From IMG/VR virus record IMGVR_UViG_3300009593_000159, positions 1 to 20,487 of that record: 20,487 nucleotides of DNA. One strand, 5' to 3'. This DNA is from a virus. Below, piece after piece: positions 1-6,611 of the stretch. The notes beneath the pieces are model-generated. The model saw only the letters and a list, made by a program, of their open reading frames with translations, did not search any database and had not been told where the DNA came from. Each line of letters starts with the position of its first letter. Position 1 is the first letter of the stretch. The position numbers and the translations under genes are program-made.

Positions 1-1
1 A

Positions 2-424
2 ATGCAACCTGAGTTTGAGGATGAGGAAGCAATTGATCCATTCGATTTCTGGCAAGGTGCTAACTTCAAGTTGAAGGCAAAGAACGTTGCTGGTTACAGA
101 AACTATGACTCTTCTGAGTTCGCTGCCACTAGTGCTTTACTAGATGATGACGATGCGATGGAAGCAATCTGGAAGAAGGAGTATTCCTTAGCAGAACTAG
201 TTGCTAATGATCAGTTCAAAACATATGATGAACTCAAGACTCGTCTTGGTTATGTTCTTGGTAATAAGCCAGTTCGTAATGATTCTGAAACTGTAGATCA
301 AGAGGTTGAAGATGTGAGAGCATCTGCTCCTGTTGCTGAGACAGTAGAATCCGTATCTAGATCTTCTGCTACAGAAGATGAAGATGACACACTATCATAC
401 TTTGCTAAATTAGCAGAATCATGA
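2..424 (+). CDS. 32: gp32 single-stranded DNA-binding protein, C-terminal part (5' end outside window)
   Basis: This is the last 140 residues of a T4 gp32-type single-stranded DNA-binding protein, which coats ssDNA during replication, recombination and repair. The segment DPFDFWQGANFKLKAK followed by GYRNYDSSEF aligns with the end of the T4 gp32 DNA-binding core (EGANFVLKVKQ...GFSNYDESKF). The FKTYDELKTRLGYVLG stretch matches the following helix. The tail is strongly acidic (DSETVDQEVEDV, ATEDEDDTLSYF), as expected for the gp32 C-terminal protein-interaction domain. T4 gp32 is about 300 residues, so roughly half is missing. The frame is open to the window edge and the ATG at base 2 is probably an internal Met, not the start. 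The gene ends at TGA 422-424, is followed by a strong terminator, and converges with gp53. Confidence 0.9.
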   Translation: MQPEFEDEEAIDPFDFWQGANFKLKAKNVAGYRNYDSSEFAATSALLDDDDAMEAIWKKEYSLAELVANDQFKTYDELKTRLGYVLGNKPVRNDSETVDQEVEDVRASAPVAETVESVSRSSATEDEDDTLSYFAKLAES

Positions 425-433
425 TATAATAAG

Positions 434-455
434 GGAGTTCTCATAGAACTACTCC
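434..455 (+). other. Hairpin in the gene 32 3' UTR, upstream of the terminator
   Basis: AGTTCT (436-441), loop CAT and AGAACT (445-450) form a perfect 6-bp stem. An alternative pairing uses GGAGT (434-438) with ACTCC (451-455). No T tract follows, so it is unlikely to be a terminator itself. It could stabilise the abundant gene 32 message. The function is inferred only. Confidence 0.4.
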
Positions 456-470
456 TGTTTGTTTTTGATC

Positions 471-493
471 AGACCCCTTCGGGGGTCTTTTTT
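471..493 (+). terminator. Intrinsic terminator of gene 32
   Basis: AGACCCC (471-477), tetraloop TTCG (478-481) and GGGGTCT (482-488) form a 7-bp GC-rich stem with the very stable UUCG loop, followed directly by six T residues (488-493). This is a textbook Rho-independent terminator for the plus strand. On the minus strand the hairpin is followed by GATCAAAAAC with no T run, so it should not be an efficient terminator for the convergent gp53 message. The gp53 stop codon lies within its T tract. Confidence 0.93.
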
Positions 494-1214
494 ATTGCAC
501 TAAATTATTATTTTCTGTTGATATAAGAGTTTCTGAAACATATTGAGTATTTCTATCATATTTCATGATTCTTCTGAAATCATTTATAAACATCTGAACA
601 TATTGTCTTTTTAGAGGTCTTATTAATCTTTTCTCTTCATTCAATTGAGTTTCATAGTCAAAATTAGATATTCCTATTACAGGTGAAATTTTATCTCCTG
701 TAAGTGCTTCTACTATTCCTCCAACTTTAGTGTACCAAGTATTAGCAGATCCACCAAATCCTGCAGCAGGACCATCAATTTGAAATGGTCTACCACTTGG
801 TACATTATGTTCTACTACTTGACCTGATGGTAATATCATTCTATCTTCACCATCTCTTACCTCTACAGTTTCATAATGGTGAATATCATTCATCTTAAGA
901 CCATACTTATCTTCAACATATTCATATAATTCTTTATTTGTGAGTGGCCATTCATTTCTAATATTGGTTATACCACAAGAAATAATAACAATATAATCTA
1001 ATTCTGGGTCTCCGTAGAGATCTTCAGCAACAGTATCAGGTCTAGCACCTTCAGCAATAATAAATTTATTGAATATTGTTGTCTCTTTAGTCAATGAATC
1101 TAAAAGTTTATTCTTACGGAATAAATTTTTTATTACAATAAAATCATTTGATGATGTTTTATGTGATAGTGGTGATTGATACCTTACATTAGGTAATTCT
1201 CTTAAGTATCCCAT
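492..1214 (-). CDS. 53: gp53-like baseplate wedge protein
   Basis: A 240-residue protein recognised as the T4 gp53-type baseplate wedge subunit, which joins the wedges around the hub. T4 gp53 is about 196 residues, so this version is somewhat longer. Supporting features are the N-terminal NDFIVIKNLFRK region, the central PDTVAEDLYGDPELDYIVII stretch (family pattern: low-complexity start, then LYG-P-L-WVI) and the NEWPLTNKELYEYVEDKYG helix. The start ATG (1212-1214) overlaps the gp48 stop by one base in a TAATG junction, indicating translational coupling. The stop codon (494-492) sits inside the T tract of the gene 32 terminator. It is the last gene of the minus-strand baseplate unit and has no promoter of its own that I can see. 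Confidence 0.82.
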   Translation of the reverse strand: MGYLRELPNVRYQSPLSHKTSSNDFIVIKNLFRKNKLLDSLTKETTIFNKFIIAEGARPDTVAEDLYGDPELDYIVIISCGITNIRNEWPLTNKELYEYVEDKYGLKMNDIHHYETVEVRDGEDRMILPSGQVVEHNVPSGRPFQIDGPAAGFGGSANTWYTKVGGIVEALTGDKISPVIGISNFDYETQLNEEKRLIRPLKRQYVQMFINDFRRIMKYDRNTQYVSETLISTENNNLVQ

Positions 1215-2380
1215 TAGTATCCTACTCCTCCAATTCCTTTGTAATCTTCCTCATATACTGGATTTGTCTCTTTAAATGACATAGCAACTTTCATATGAAC
1301 AGGTACTGATCCATCAGCATAGGTTGCATAAGTTCCTGAACCAGTATAGTTAACAGATAATGATGTCATCGCACATGGTTTAAATGTATTTAAGAATGGA
1401 TGTGTTTTACCACCACTTCTATATTCTAATAAAAATAAGTCTGGGGAATTTATAAGAACTCCACCAGCACTACCAGCATTATCTTCACCTTTTTTAGGAG
1501 ACATCGCCATTTTTAAGGATCTAATTATATCCATCGCTCTTTGACCTTCATCAAAACTTCTTGGTGTAAATGTAAAATCAAATTTAAATTCTCTTAAATT
1601 AACACCGTCAAATAATAACTCCTTATTACTGTTTAGGATTTTTCCCATTCCCCTTGACATTACACTATTGGGTGTAGTGTTACCACCGAATTGGTTTATG
1701 GCAAGACCAGAAAGAGATGCTCTTATGGCATTTTGCATTTCTTCACCATCACCAATTCCAAGATCCGTAAAGTCACCACCCTTAAGTAACGAATCTATTA
1801 TTTTTTGAACCTGTCCTAAGGTTTCACCTGGTTTTTGCATAAGACCACTAGCCAAGTCTAAACCTGCTAAGGTGAATAAATTCATGGAATTACCAGACCA
1901 TACACAAGAATTTCCATCGTTAACTTGTTTTGGTATTGGTAGTTCTACATAAAATCTTGTTTGATTTTTCATCTCACCTACACGACTGTCCATCCCAACG
2001 TTGGCAAGTCTAGATCTGGTTTTATCTATGAACTTCAGATCTTGTTTTAGCATCCCCTTATTCTTCCCTTCTTTATGCTTCTCCAAACCACCATCTTTAC
2101 TTTCAGAAGTAGCACCTGTCATTCCTGCTTCTGTAAATGCAAATGACAAACCTTTATCCATAGCTGGTGGTAAGTATTTGACGCATTGTATTAAGAAACT
2201 ATCTTCTGATTTAGCTTTAGCTCTTTCTAATGGATATGATAGATAGAATTTATCATTTGGTTTAAATGCTTTTTTCTTTCCAACTTCTTCTATGGGTTTA
2301 TCAGTTGATTCTGTTAGGTCTCCATATGTGTTCTCATCCAACATCCCAGTATCATGCATTTCCTTCCAACTTAATGCCAT
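1214..2380 (-). CDS. 48: gp48-like baseplate tail-tube cap protein
   Basis: A 388-residue protein of the T4 gp48 class (T4: 364 residues), which caps the hub and, with gp54, starts tail-tube polymerisation. The C-terminal half carries the tube-initiator pattern: FKFDFTFTPRSFDEGQRAMD, a long helix, then SPDLFLLEYRSG, HPFLNTFKPCAMTSLSVNYT, an aromatic YATYADGSVPVHMKVAMSF strand pair and the FKETNPVYEEDY ending. The middle (residues about 90-130) is rich in Lys, Gly and Ser and probably flexible. The ATG at 2378-2380 lies 27 bases downstream of a minus-strand TATAAATA box at 2415-2408. It is coupled to gp53 by a 1-nt overlap. gp54 and gp48 are related families, but the separate gp54 gene at 3230 supports calling this one gp48. 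Confidence 0.85.
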   Translation of the reverse strand: MALSWKEMHDTGMLDENTYGDLTESTDKPIEEVGKKKAFKPNDKFYLSYPLERAKAKSEDSFLIQCVKYLPPAMDKGLSFAFTEAGMTGATSESKDGGLEKHKEGKNKGMLKQDLKFIDKTRSRLANVGMDSRVGEMKNQTRFYVELPIPKQVNDGNSCVWSGNSMNLFTLAGLDLASGLMQKPGETLGQVQKIIDSLLKGGDFTDLGIGDGEEMQNAIRASLSGLAINQFGGNTTPNSVMSRGMGKILNSNKELLFDGVNLREFKFDFTFTPRSFDEGQRAMDIIRSLKMAMSPKKGEDNAGSAGGVLINSPDLFLLEYRSGGKTHPFLNTFKPCAMTSLSVNYTGSGTYATYADGSVPVHMKVAMSFKETNPVYEEDYKGIGGVGY

Positions 2381-2407
2381 TTATCGACCTAATTTACTAT
2401 TATCAGC

Positions 2408-2415
2408 TATTTATA
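2408..2415 (-). promoter_or_regulatory. T4-type late promoter for gp48-gp53
   Basis: Reading the minus strand, TATAAATA occupies 2415-2408, an exact match to the T4 late -10 box recognised by the gp55 sigma factor. It lies in the gap between the unknown 114-aa gene (stop at 2424) and the gp48 ATG, 27 bases upstream of the latter. The same spacing to a start codon is seen at the other boxes in this window. Confidence 0.85.
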
Positions 2416-2423
2416 CCTTTTTT

Positions 2424-2768
2424 CTATGAATGTCTAAATCTTGCAAATGGAATACCATCCAAGTCATTTAATTCATCATTAGATATTTCATATAAACCTC
2501 CTGCAACTTCATTCCATGTGTAATTTCTATGATCATTCCAGTGAAAGTTAATTCCTTTGAATCCCCATTCATATACTCCAGTTACACCAACTAGGGGATT
2601 TTGGTCATATCTAATACCTGAAGTTTTTGGATTATATACAAAGACATAGAACTTTCCTACTTGAGGTGTTTTACCACCTTCTTCTAAGACACCCATAATT
2701 TCCATCATTAAATCATCGGCATTTTCTGTACCGATTAAGTTATCACGTATGTCTTTAACTCTACTCAT
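2424..2768 (-). CDS. Conserved-looking 114-aa protein between gp4 and gp48, function unknown
   Basis: I do not recognise a named family with confidence. The protein is 114 residues, with an acidic N-terminal helix (MSRVKDIRDNLIGTENADDLMMEIMGV) and then a compact beta-rich section with many aromatics (KFYVFVYNPKTSGIRYDQNP, GVYEWGFKGINFHWNDHRNY). It ends in a charged segment (LYEISNDELNDLDGIPFARF). There is no signal peptide, membrane segment or obvious catalytic motif. Its ATG (2768-2766) overlaps the gp4 stop in an ATGA junction, so the two are translationally coupled. The position among gp4, gp48 and gp53 suggests a structural or assembly role in head completion or the baseplate, which is inference from neighbours only. 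Confidence 0.8.
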   Translation of the reverse strand: MSRVKDIRDNLIGTENADDLMMEIMGVLEEGGKTPQVGKFYVFVYNPKTSGIRYDQNPLVGVTGVYEWGFKGINFHWNDHRNYTWNEVAGGLYEISNDELNDLDGIPFARFRHS

Positions 2769-3196
2769 TTAATTCCTAGTTCTTTTTCGGTAATCACTTT
2801 AAATTCCCATTGTCTATCGGCACAATATTCTCTTGCTTCTTTCCATTTTGTTTGGTTTGTGGCATATGTATATGCTTCTTTTATGTAACGTGGTGTTTGT
2901 CGTTTTGGTTTTTTAGGTGGACTGCACTGCTTTAGTGGTTTTACTTCAATAATATATTTTTTTACTCTACCATCAGTTTCTTTTACCTTCATGTAGAAAT
3001 CTGGAAAGTATCTGCGAGGTTTTCCATCAAAGACATAGGGAATAATAATTTCTTCACTTGCCCATTCTAATACATTTGCATTCTTATCACAGTAAACCAT
3101 AAATTTTCTTTCCCATAATGATCGAAATATTATATTAGTAGGATCACCTTTATATTTGTGAGGAAAAGTTGGATAATACTTTCCTTTATAAGCCAT
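2765..3196 (-). CDS. 4: gp4-like head-completion nuclease
   Basis: A 143-residue protein matching the T4 gp4 (gp50) head-completion family in size (T4: about 150 residues) and motif. It has a PD-(D/E)XK-type nuclease layout: FRSLWERKF with Glu29, KPRRYFPDF with Asp66, then YIIEVKP giving Glu84-x-Lys86. This resembles the TnsA-like fold, in which Glu, Asp and E-x-K bind the metal. Gp4 acts at the end of head maturation so that tails can join; the nuclease activity is inferred from the motif. The start ATG is at 3196-3194, 24 bases downstream of a CTAAATAG box on the same strand, and the gene overlaps the following 114-aa gene by 4 nt. Confidence 0.85.
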   Translation of the reverse strand: MAYKGKYYPTFPHKYKGDPTNIIFRSLWERKFMVYCDKNANVLEWASEEIIIPYVFDGKPRRYFPDFYMKVKETDGRVKKYIIEVKPLKQCSPPKKPKRQTPRYIKEAYTYATNQTKWKEAREYCADRQWEFKVITEKELGIK

Positions 3197-3204
3197 CTAA
3201 ATAG
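3197..3204 (+). promoter_or_regulatory. Probable late promoter for gp54 (CTAAATAG box)
   Basis: CTAAATAG on the plus strand begins at the base immediately upstream of the gp4 start codon and lies 25 bases before the GTG of gp54. It differs from the T4 late consensus TATAAATA at the first two positions. The distance to the start codon equals that of the canonical box at 4075 (23 bases between box end and ATG) to within two bases. Confidence 0.6.
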
Positions 3205-3220
3205 AAATGATATAATACAT

Positions 3221-3228
3221 CTATTTAG
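3221..3228 (-). promoter_or_regulatory. Probable late promoter for gp4 (CTAAATAG box)
   Basis: The minus strand reads CTAAATAG from 3228 to 3221, 24 bases before the gp4 ATG. It is an exact inverted copy of the box at 3197-3204, so the two promoters face each other across 16 bases. The late-promoter role is inferred from resemblance to TATAAATA and from spacing. Confidence 0.6.
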
Positions 3229-3229
3229 A

Positions 3230-4060
3230 GTGTCTGCTCCATTTCCAAAGAAAATATCTCAGATATTACCAAAGTTCCAGAACGTTGCTCAAAGTTCTCA
3301 TTATCTGGTTAAGTTTGGTTTGCCTGGTGGAAAACTGAGAAAGGTATTAAGAAGTAAAGGTGTAGATTATAGATTTCATACACATGATATAGGATTACTT
3401 TGCAACTCTGCAGTTTTGCCTGGATCTACTTTTGCTACAGAAGTGGTTCAAGGTGAGTTTCAAGGTGTAACTGAGACGATACCACATACAAGAAATTTTA
3501 CCAGAATTAAATTAGAGTTTTATGTAGATAATGAATATAGAACACTTAAGTTCTTAGAGCATTGGATGGAATTTATTACAGGAGCATCTTCAGCAGATTC
3601 TGCTCGTGGTGGATATAATTTTAAATTACATTATCCAGAACAATATAGATCACAGACAACTAAGATAGTTAAGTTTGAAAAGAATTACAGACAAAATATG
3701 GAGTGGAATTTTGTTGGGTTATATCCTATTGCATTAGATTCTACTAGAGTTCAGTATCAAAGTTCTCAGGTATTAAAAGCAAGTTGTGCTTTTGCCTTTG
3801 ATAGATATGTTTGCGGAAGAGCAGATTCATTCGCTCAAGCTAAAAATATTGATAAGAATACAAAGGGACCTCATGCTGGTATTGCTGCCGATGATAAAGA
3901 AAGAATTTTACTTTTAAATCCAACTACTACTCCAAATGATCAAAGAGTAGATGAACTGACGTCAACATTTCAGAATACTAACCTGAGTATGGACCTTGCA
4001 TCATATTATAGTAATGATGCCCTTTCTGCTTTTACTATTAGTGAAGGTAGAGTAAAATAA
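3230..4060 (+). CDS. 54: gp54-like baseplate tail-tube initiator
   Basis: A 276-residue protein of the T4 gp54 class (T4: 320 residues), which binds the completed baseplate with gp48 and starts tube assembly. The segment NRQ-MEWNFVGLYPIALDST followed by QVLKASCAFAFDRYVCGRA parallels the gp54 pattern of GCIPISV, a strand pair, then FDVTFAYRVMQAG. The LKFLEHWMEFITG helix matches the RAMQDWVN region. I choose GTG at 3230 because the protein then begins (M)SAPFPKKISQILPKFQNV, which looks like a real N-terminus. The upstream in-frame ATG at 3158 lies inside gp4 on the other strand and upstream of the promoter box. The next in-frame Met is over 100 residues in. The only ribosome-binding hint is a weak AGAG overlapping the GTG. 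Confidence 0.82.
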   Translation: MSAPFPKKISQILPKFQNVAQSSHYLVKFGLPGGKLRKVLRSKGVDYRFHTHDIGLLCNSAVLPGSTFATEVVQGEFQGVTETIPHTRNFTRIKLEFYVDNEYRTLKFLEHWMEFITGASSADSARGGYNFKLHYPEQYRSQTTKIVKFEKNYRQNMEWNFVGLYPIALDSTRVQYQSSQVLKASCAFAFDRYVCGRADSFAQAKNIDKNTKGPHAGIAADDKERILLLNPTTTPNDQRVDELTSTFQNTNLSMDLASYYSNDALSAFTISEGRVK

Positions 4061-4074
4061 CTTCAAATAACCCC

Positions 4075-4082
4075 TATAAATA
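4075..4082 (+). promoter_or_regulatory. Canonical T4-type late promoter for gp26 and downstream hub genes
   Basis: TATAAATA at 4075-4082, preceded by C, is an exact T4 late -10 box. It sits between the gp54 stop (4058-4060) and the gp26 ATG (4106). There is no other box before 11714, so it probably drives gp26 through the gp5-like gene. Confidence 0.9.
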
Positions 4083-4105
4083 AAAATACTTGAACTGAGC
4101 ATATT

Positions 4106-4825
4106 ATGCCTTTACCAAAGATTGCGACTCCTTCTTATGAGTTAGTTGTTCCTTCTACTAAGAAGAAACTTAAATATAGACCTTTTTTAGTTAAAGAGGA
4201 GAAGATTCTGATTATCGCTATGGAAAGTCAGGATAATAAACAAATAGCAAATGCTATCAAAGATGTTCTTTCTTCTTGTATTTTAACTAAAAGTGTGAAA
4301 GTTAATGAACTTTCTACTTTTGATATTGAATACCTCTTTCTTAACATTCGTGGTAAGTCTGTTGGAGAAGAAGTTGAAGTTATGATTACTTGTCCTGATG
4401 ATGGTGAGACTCAAGTTCCCACGACCATTAATTTGGATGATATAAAGGTTAATATTAATAAGGATCATACTCCAGATATTAAATTAGATGATCAGTATAC
4501 TTTAAGAATGAAGTATCCATCTATGGAAGAATTCATTAAAACTAATTTTTCTGTTGATGGGGATGTGAATGTTGATGACACATTTAAATTAATTGCATCA
4601 TGTGTTGAACAAGTTTATTCTGAAGAGGAATCTTGGGCTGGTGCTGATTGTACAAAGAAAGAATTGTCCGACTTTGTAGAATCTCTTAATTCAAAACAGT
4701 TTAAGAATATTGAAAAATTTTTCGATACTATGCCTAAATTGTCACATACCGTTAAGGTGACTAATCCAAAAACAAAAAAGGAAAATGAAATAGTGTTGGA
4801 GGGTTTGCAGAGTTTTTTCGTATAA
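4106..4825 (+). CDS. 26: gp26-like baseplate hub assembly protein
   Basis: A 239-residue protein of the T4 gp26 hub family (T4: 208 residues). It opens with the typical LPKIATPSYELVVPSTKKKL and KYRPFLVKEEKILIIAMES segments, continues with the IANAIKDVLSSCIL helix and the LSTFDIEYLFLNIRGKSVGE motif, followed by a beta region around TCPDDGE. In T4, gp26 helps assemble the central hub and is not abundant in virions. The gene follows a canonical late promoter. The last codons read AGT TTT TTC GTA TAA, a homopolymeric slippery heptamer two codons from the stop. The short gp51-like ORF lies in the -1 frame with no stop codon in between, so a frameshifted fusion of about 298 residues is possible. 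Confidence 0.85.
   Translation: MPLPKIATPSYELVVPSTKKKLKYRPFLVKEEKILIIAMESQDNKQIANAIKDVLSSCILTKSVKVNELSTFDIEYLFLNIRGKSVGEEVEVMITCPDDGETQVPTTINLDDIKVNINKDHTPDIKLDDQYTLRMKYPSMEEFIKTNFSVDGDVNVDDTFKLIASCVEQVYSEEESWAGADCTKKELSDFVESLNSKQFKNIEKFFDTMPKLSHTVKVTNPKTKKENEIVLEGLQSFFV
4813..4819 (+). other. Candidate -1 ribosomal frameshift site (T TTT TTC)
   Basis: In the gp26 frame the bases are phased T|TTT|TTC, the X-XXY-YYZ pattern of a -1 slippery heptamer. Slipping back one base keeps both codons as Phe and continues CGT ATA AGT ATG into the 57-aa ORF starting at 4828. Tail assembly chaperones immediately upstream of tape measure genes are often made this way in lambda-like and other tailed phages. 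I cannot see a clear downstream stem-loop or pseudoknot by eye. This is a hypothesis. Confidence 0.45.
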
Positions 4826-4827
4826 GT

Positions 4828-5001
4828 ATGTCTCATGAAGATCTTGAGTCATACTATAAAATTAATTTTGCTTTGATGCAACACCATAAATATAGCTTAA
4901 CGGAGTTAGAAAATATGATGCCTTGGGAAAGAGAAATTTATCTCGCACTCCTACAGCAATATATTGAAGAAGAAAATTTAAAGCAACAACAAAATGGCTG
5001 A
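4828..5001 (+). CDS. Short 57-aa gp51-like hub assembly / tail chaperone ORF
   Basis: A 57-residue reading frame from ATG 4828 to TGA 4999-5001. It starts MSHEDLESYYKINFALMQHH and contains SLTELENMMPWEREIYLALL and QQYIEEENLKQQQ, a mostly helical sequence. The MPWEREIYLALL-type motif is common in short ORFs downstream of gp26-like or tail-chaperone genes and just before tape measure genes. By position it corresponds to T4 gene 51 (hub assembly catalyst) but is far shorter than T4 gp51 (249 residues), so homology is uncertain. The ATG lies two bases after the gp26 stop, and the 3' end overlaps the next gene by 8 nt. It may be translated separately, as a -1 frameshift extension of gp26, or both. 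Confidence 0.75.
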   Translation: MSHEDLESYYKINFALMQHHKYSLTELENMMPWEREIYLALLQQYIEEENLKQQQNG

Positions 5002-6610
5002 ACCCATTCAATCACCAATAGGAGGAGGAATACGTGCTGTAAGACGCAACGTTTCTTCTAGTATCTTTACGGGTGGTGGTGTTGTAAGACAAAGACAAGA
5101 TTCTGTAGCAGCAAATGCAACAGTTAGAAATTCTGCGTTATTGGGTGGTATTGCATCTCAAGTTAGTAATGTAAGTCAACAGACAATCCAGTTAAATAAG
5201 TCTTTACAAATTATTTCGCAAAGTTTAGCAGTTGGTGCTAATTTAGATAGACAAAGAGAAGCAGCAAATGCTCAAAGACAAAGAAGGTTAATAAGTCAAG
5301 GATTAGCAGATGCAAATGAGCAGAGTATAGAGGGTAAGATTAGAGAATCTCTAATGGAACCTGTTAAGAAGATAGGTAAGAAAGTACAATTTGGATTAAG
5401 TAGATTAGTTAATGTATTTTTTATATTAGCTGGTGGTTGGCTACTAGAAAAAACTGTTAATATGCTTAAGGCATTAAGTGGTGATAATCAAGAGAAGTTT
5501 GTAAAGATAAGAAATGATTTAATAAAGGGATTATTAGTCATTGGAGGAACGGTTGCTCTTGTTACCGCAGGAATGGGAGCTTTGACTATAGGTATAGGAA
5601 AACTTTCGTTGGCATTAGGGTCAGTTGCTCTTGGTGGTATATTAATAAGACCATTAGATAAATTAAAGAATGCGATATTTGGTGTTGCCAGAAACGCAAC
5701 GGGAATGAAACCACCTACGGGAGGTGCTATACCAGGAGGACAACCAACTAATAAAAATCAAAGAGTACCTAAAGGTAGTACTCCTATTGGATCTAAACAA
5801 TACCAAAATAATAAAGGTAATCTTAACAAGGTTTCAATATTTGTTACTTCCATGTTTGGTGTGAAAAATGTACTTGAAGGGAAACCTTTCCAGTATGAAG
5901 TTATGGATCAAGGTGCAGGATGGGCTGGTGCTAATATTGGAGGTAAGCTTGGTTCTAAAATTCCTGGACCTCCTTGGTTTAAAGCATTAGCAGGTGTAAT
6001 TACTAGTATGATTTTCTTCCAAGGGGGTTATGGTGCTAGAGGAACTGTCCAAGACATAGTAGGAACAGAGAAATTAGACGAACTTCAAAAAGAACTGGAG
6101 AGTGGTAATGTTCAAGCTGGAATGATGAGTCCTATAACAGATGAAGATTTACTTAATGAAATTGAAAATCAGAGACCTGTAAGAGAGGATTTCAAAGATA
6201 AAAAAGAATATAAAAAAGCTTTAGAAGAATTTCAATTAGATAAGGGTGATAGGATAAACGAATTAACATCTAGAATTGAATCAAAGAAGAAACCACAAGG
6301 GTTTATGAGAGGTCTTTCTGGTTTTGGTGATTTAATAACTGGTAATGCATTTGATTTTGATAAAAGAGGTAGTTTTCTTGAACCAAAGAAAAATGATGTG
6401 AATGTTTCCAAGAATATTTCTTCTTTACAGGAACCTAAACCTAGTGTAATTCCATACCCTAATGTTGGTGATGGTGGTGATCCTAATGCAGCAGGTGGAA
6501 ATGTTGCTGCTGGTGCTGTTGGTGGTGGTGTTCCTGTTATACCACCATCAAATGTAGATAATAGTTATATATTTCTTGCATTTAAAAACTATCAGGTAGT
6601 TCCAACATAA
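4994..6610 (+). CDS. Putative tail tape-measure-like / hub-associated protein A (538 aa)
   Basis: A 538-residue protein with no family I can name firmly. Residues 40-130 look helical and polar, with Gln/Arg-rich RQREAANAQRQRR. Strongly hydrophobic stretches lie at about 133-156 (FFILAGGWLL), 177-218 (alternating Gly/Ala/Leu/Val) and 330-345. Residues 355-430 are charged and probably coiled coil, and residues 480-525 are Gly/Pro-rich before a short conserved-looking tail (FLAFKNYQVVPT). Long helices plus membrane-like segments, and the position directly after the gp26/gp51 chaperone genes, are typical of tape measure proteins, which fill the tail lumen and may enter the host membrane. T4 gp29 is 590 residues. 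The layout resembles the next gene, so the two may be related. Function is inferred. Confidence 0.75.
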   Translation: MAEPIQSPIGGGIRAVRRNVSSSIFTGGGVVRQRQDSVAANATVRNSALLGGIASQVSNVSQQTIQLNKSLQIISQSLAVGANLDRQREAANAQRQRRLISQGLADANEQSIEGKIRESLMEPVKKIGKKVQFGLSRLVNVFFILAGGWLLEKTVNMLKALSGDNQEKFVKIRNDLIKGLLVIGGTVALVTAGMGALTIGIGKLSLALGSVALGGILIRPLDKLKNAIFGVARNATGMKPPTGGAIPGGQPTNKNQRVPKGSTPIGSKQYQNNKGNLNKVSIFVTSMFGVKNVLEGKPFQYEVMDQGAGWAGANIGGKLGSKIPGPPWFKALAGVITSMIFFQGGYGARGTVQDIVGTEKLDELQKELESGNVQAGMMSPITDEDLLNEIENQRPVREDFKDKKEYKKALEEFQLDKGDRINELTSRIESKKKPQGFMRGLSGFGDLITGNAFDFDKRGSFLEPKKNDVNVSKNISSLQEPKPSVIPYPNVGDGGDPNAAGGNVAAGAVGGGVPVIPPSNVDNSYIFLAFKNYQVVPT

Positions 6611-6611
6611 C

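Noticed and set aside
3158-3229. Extension of gp54 to an upstream ATG at 3158
   Set aside because: It would overlap the gp4 gene on the other strand and start upstream of the probable promoter box; the extra residues look unlike a gp54 N-terminus.
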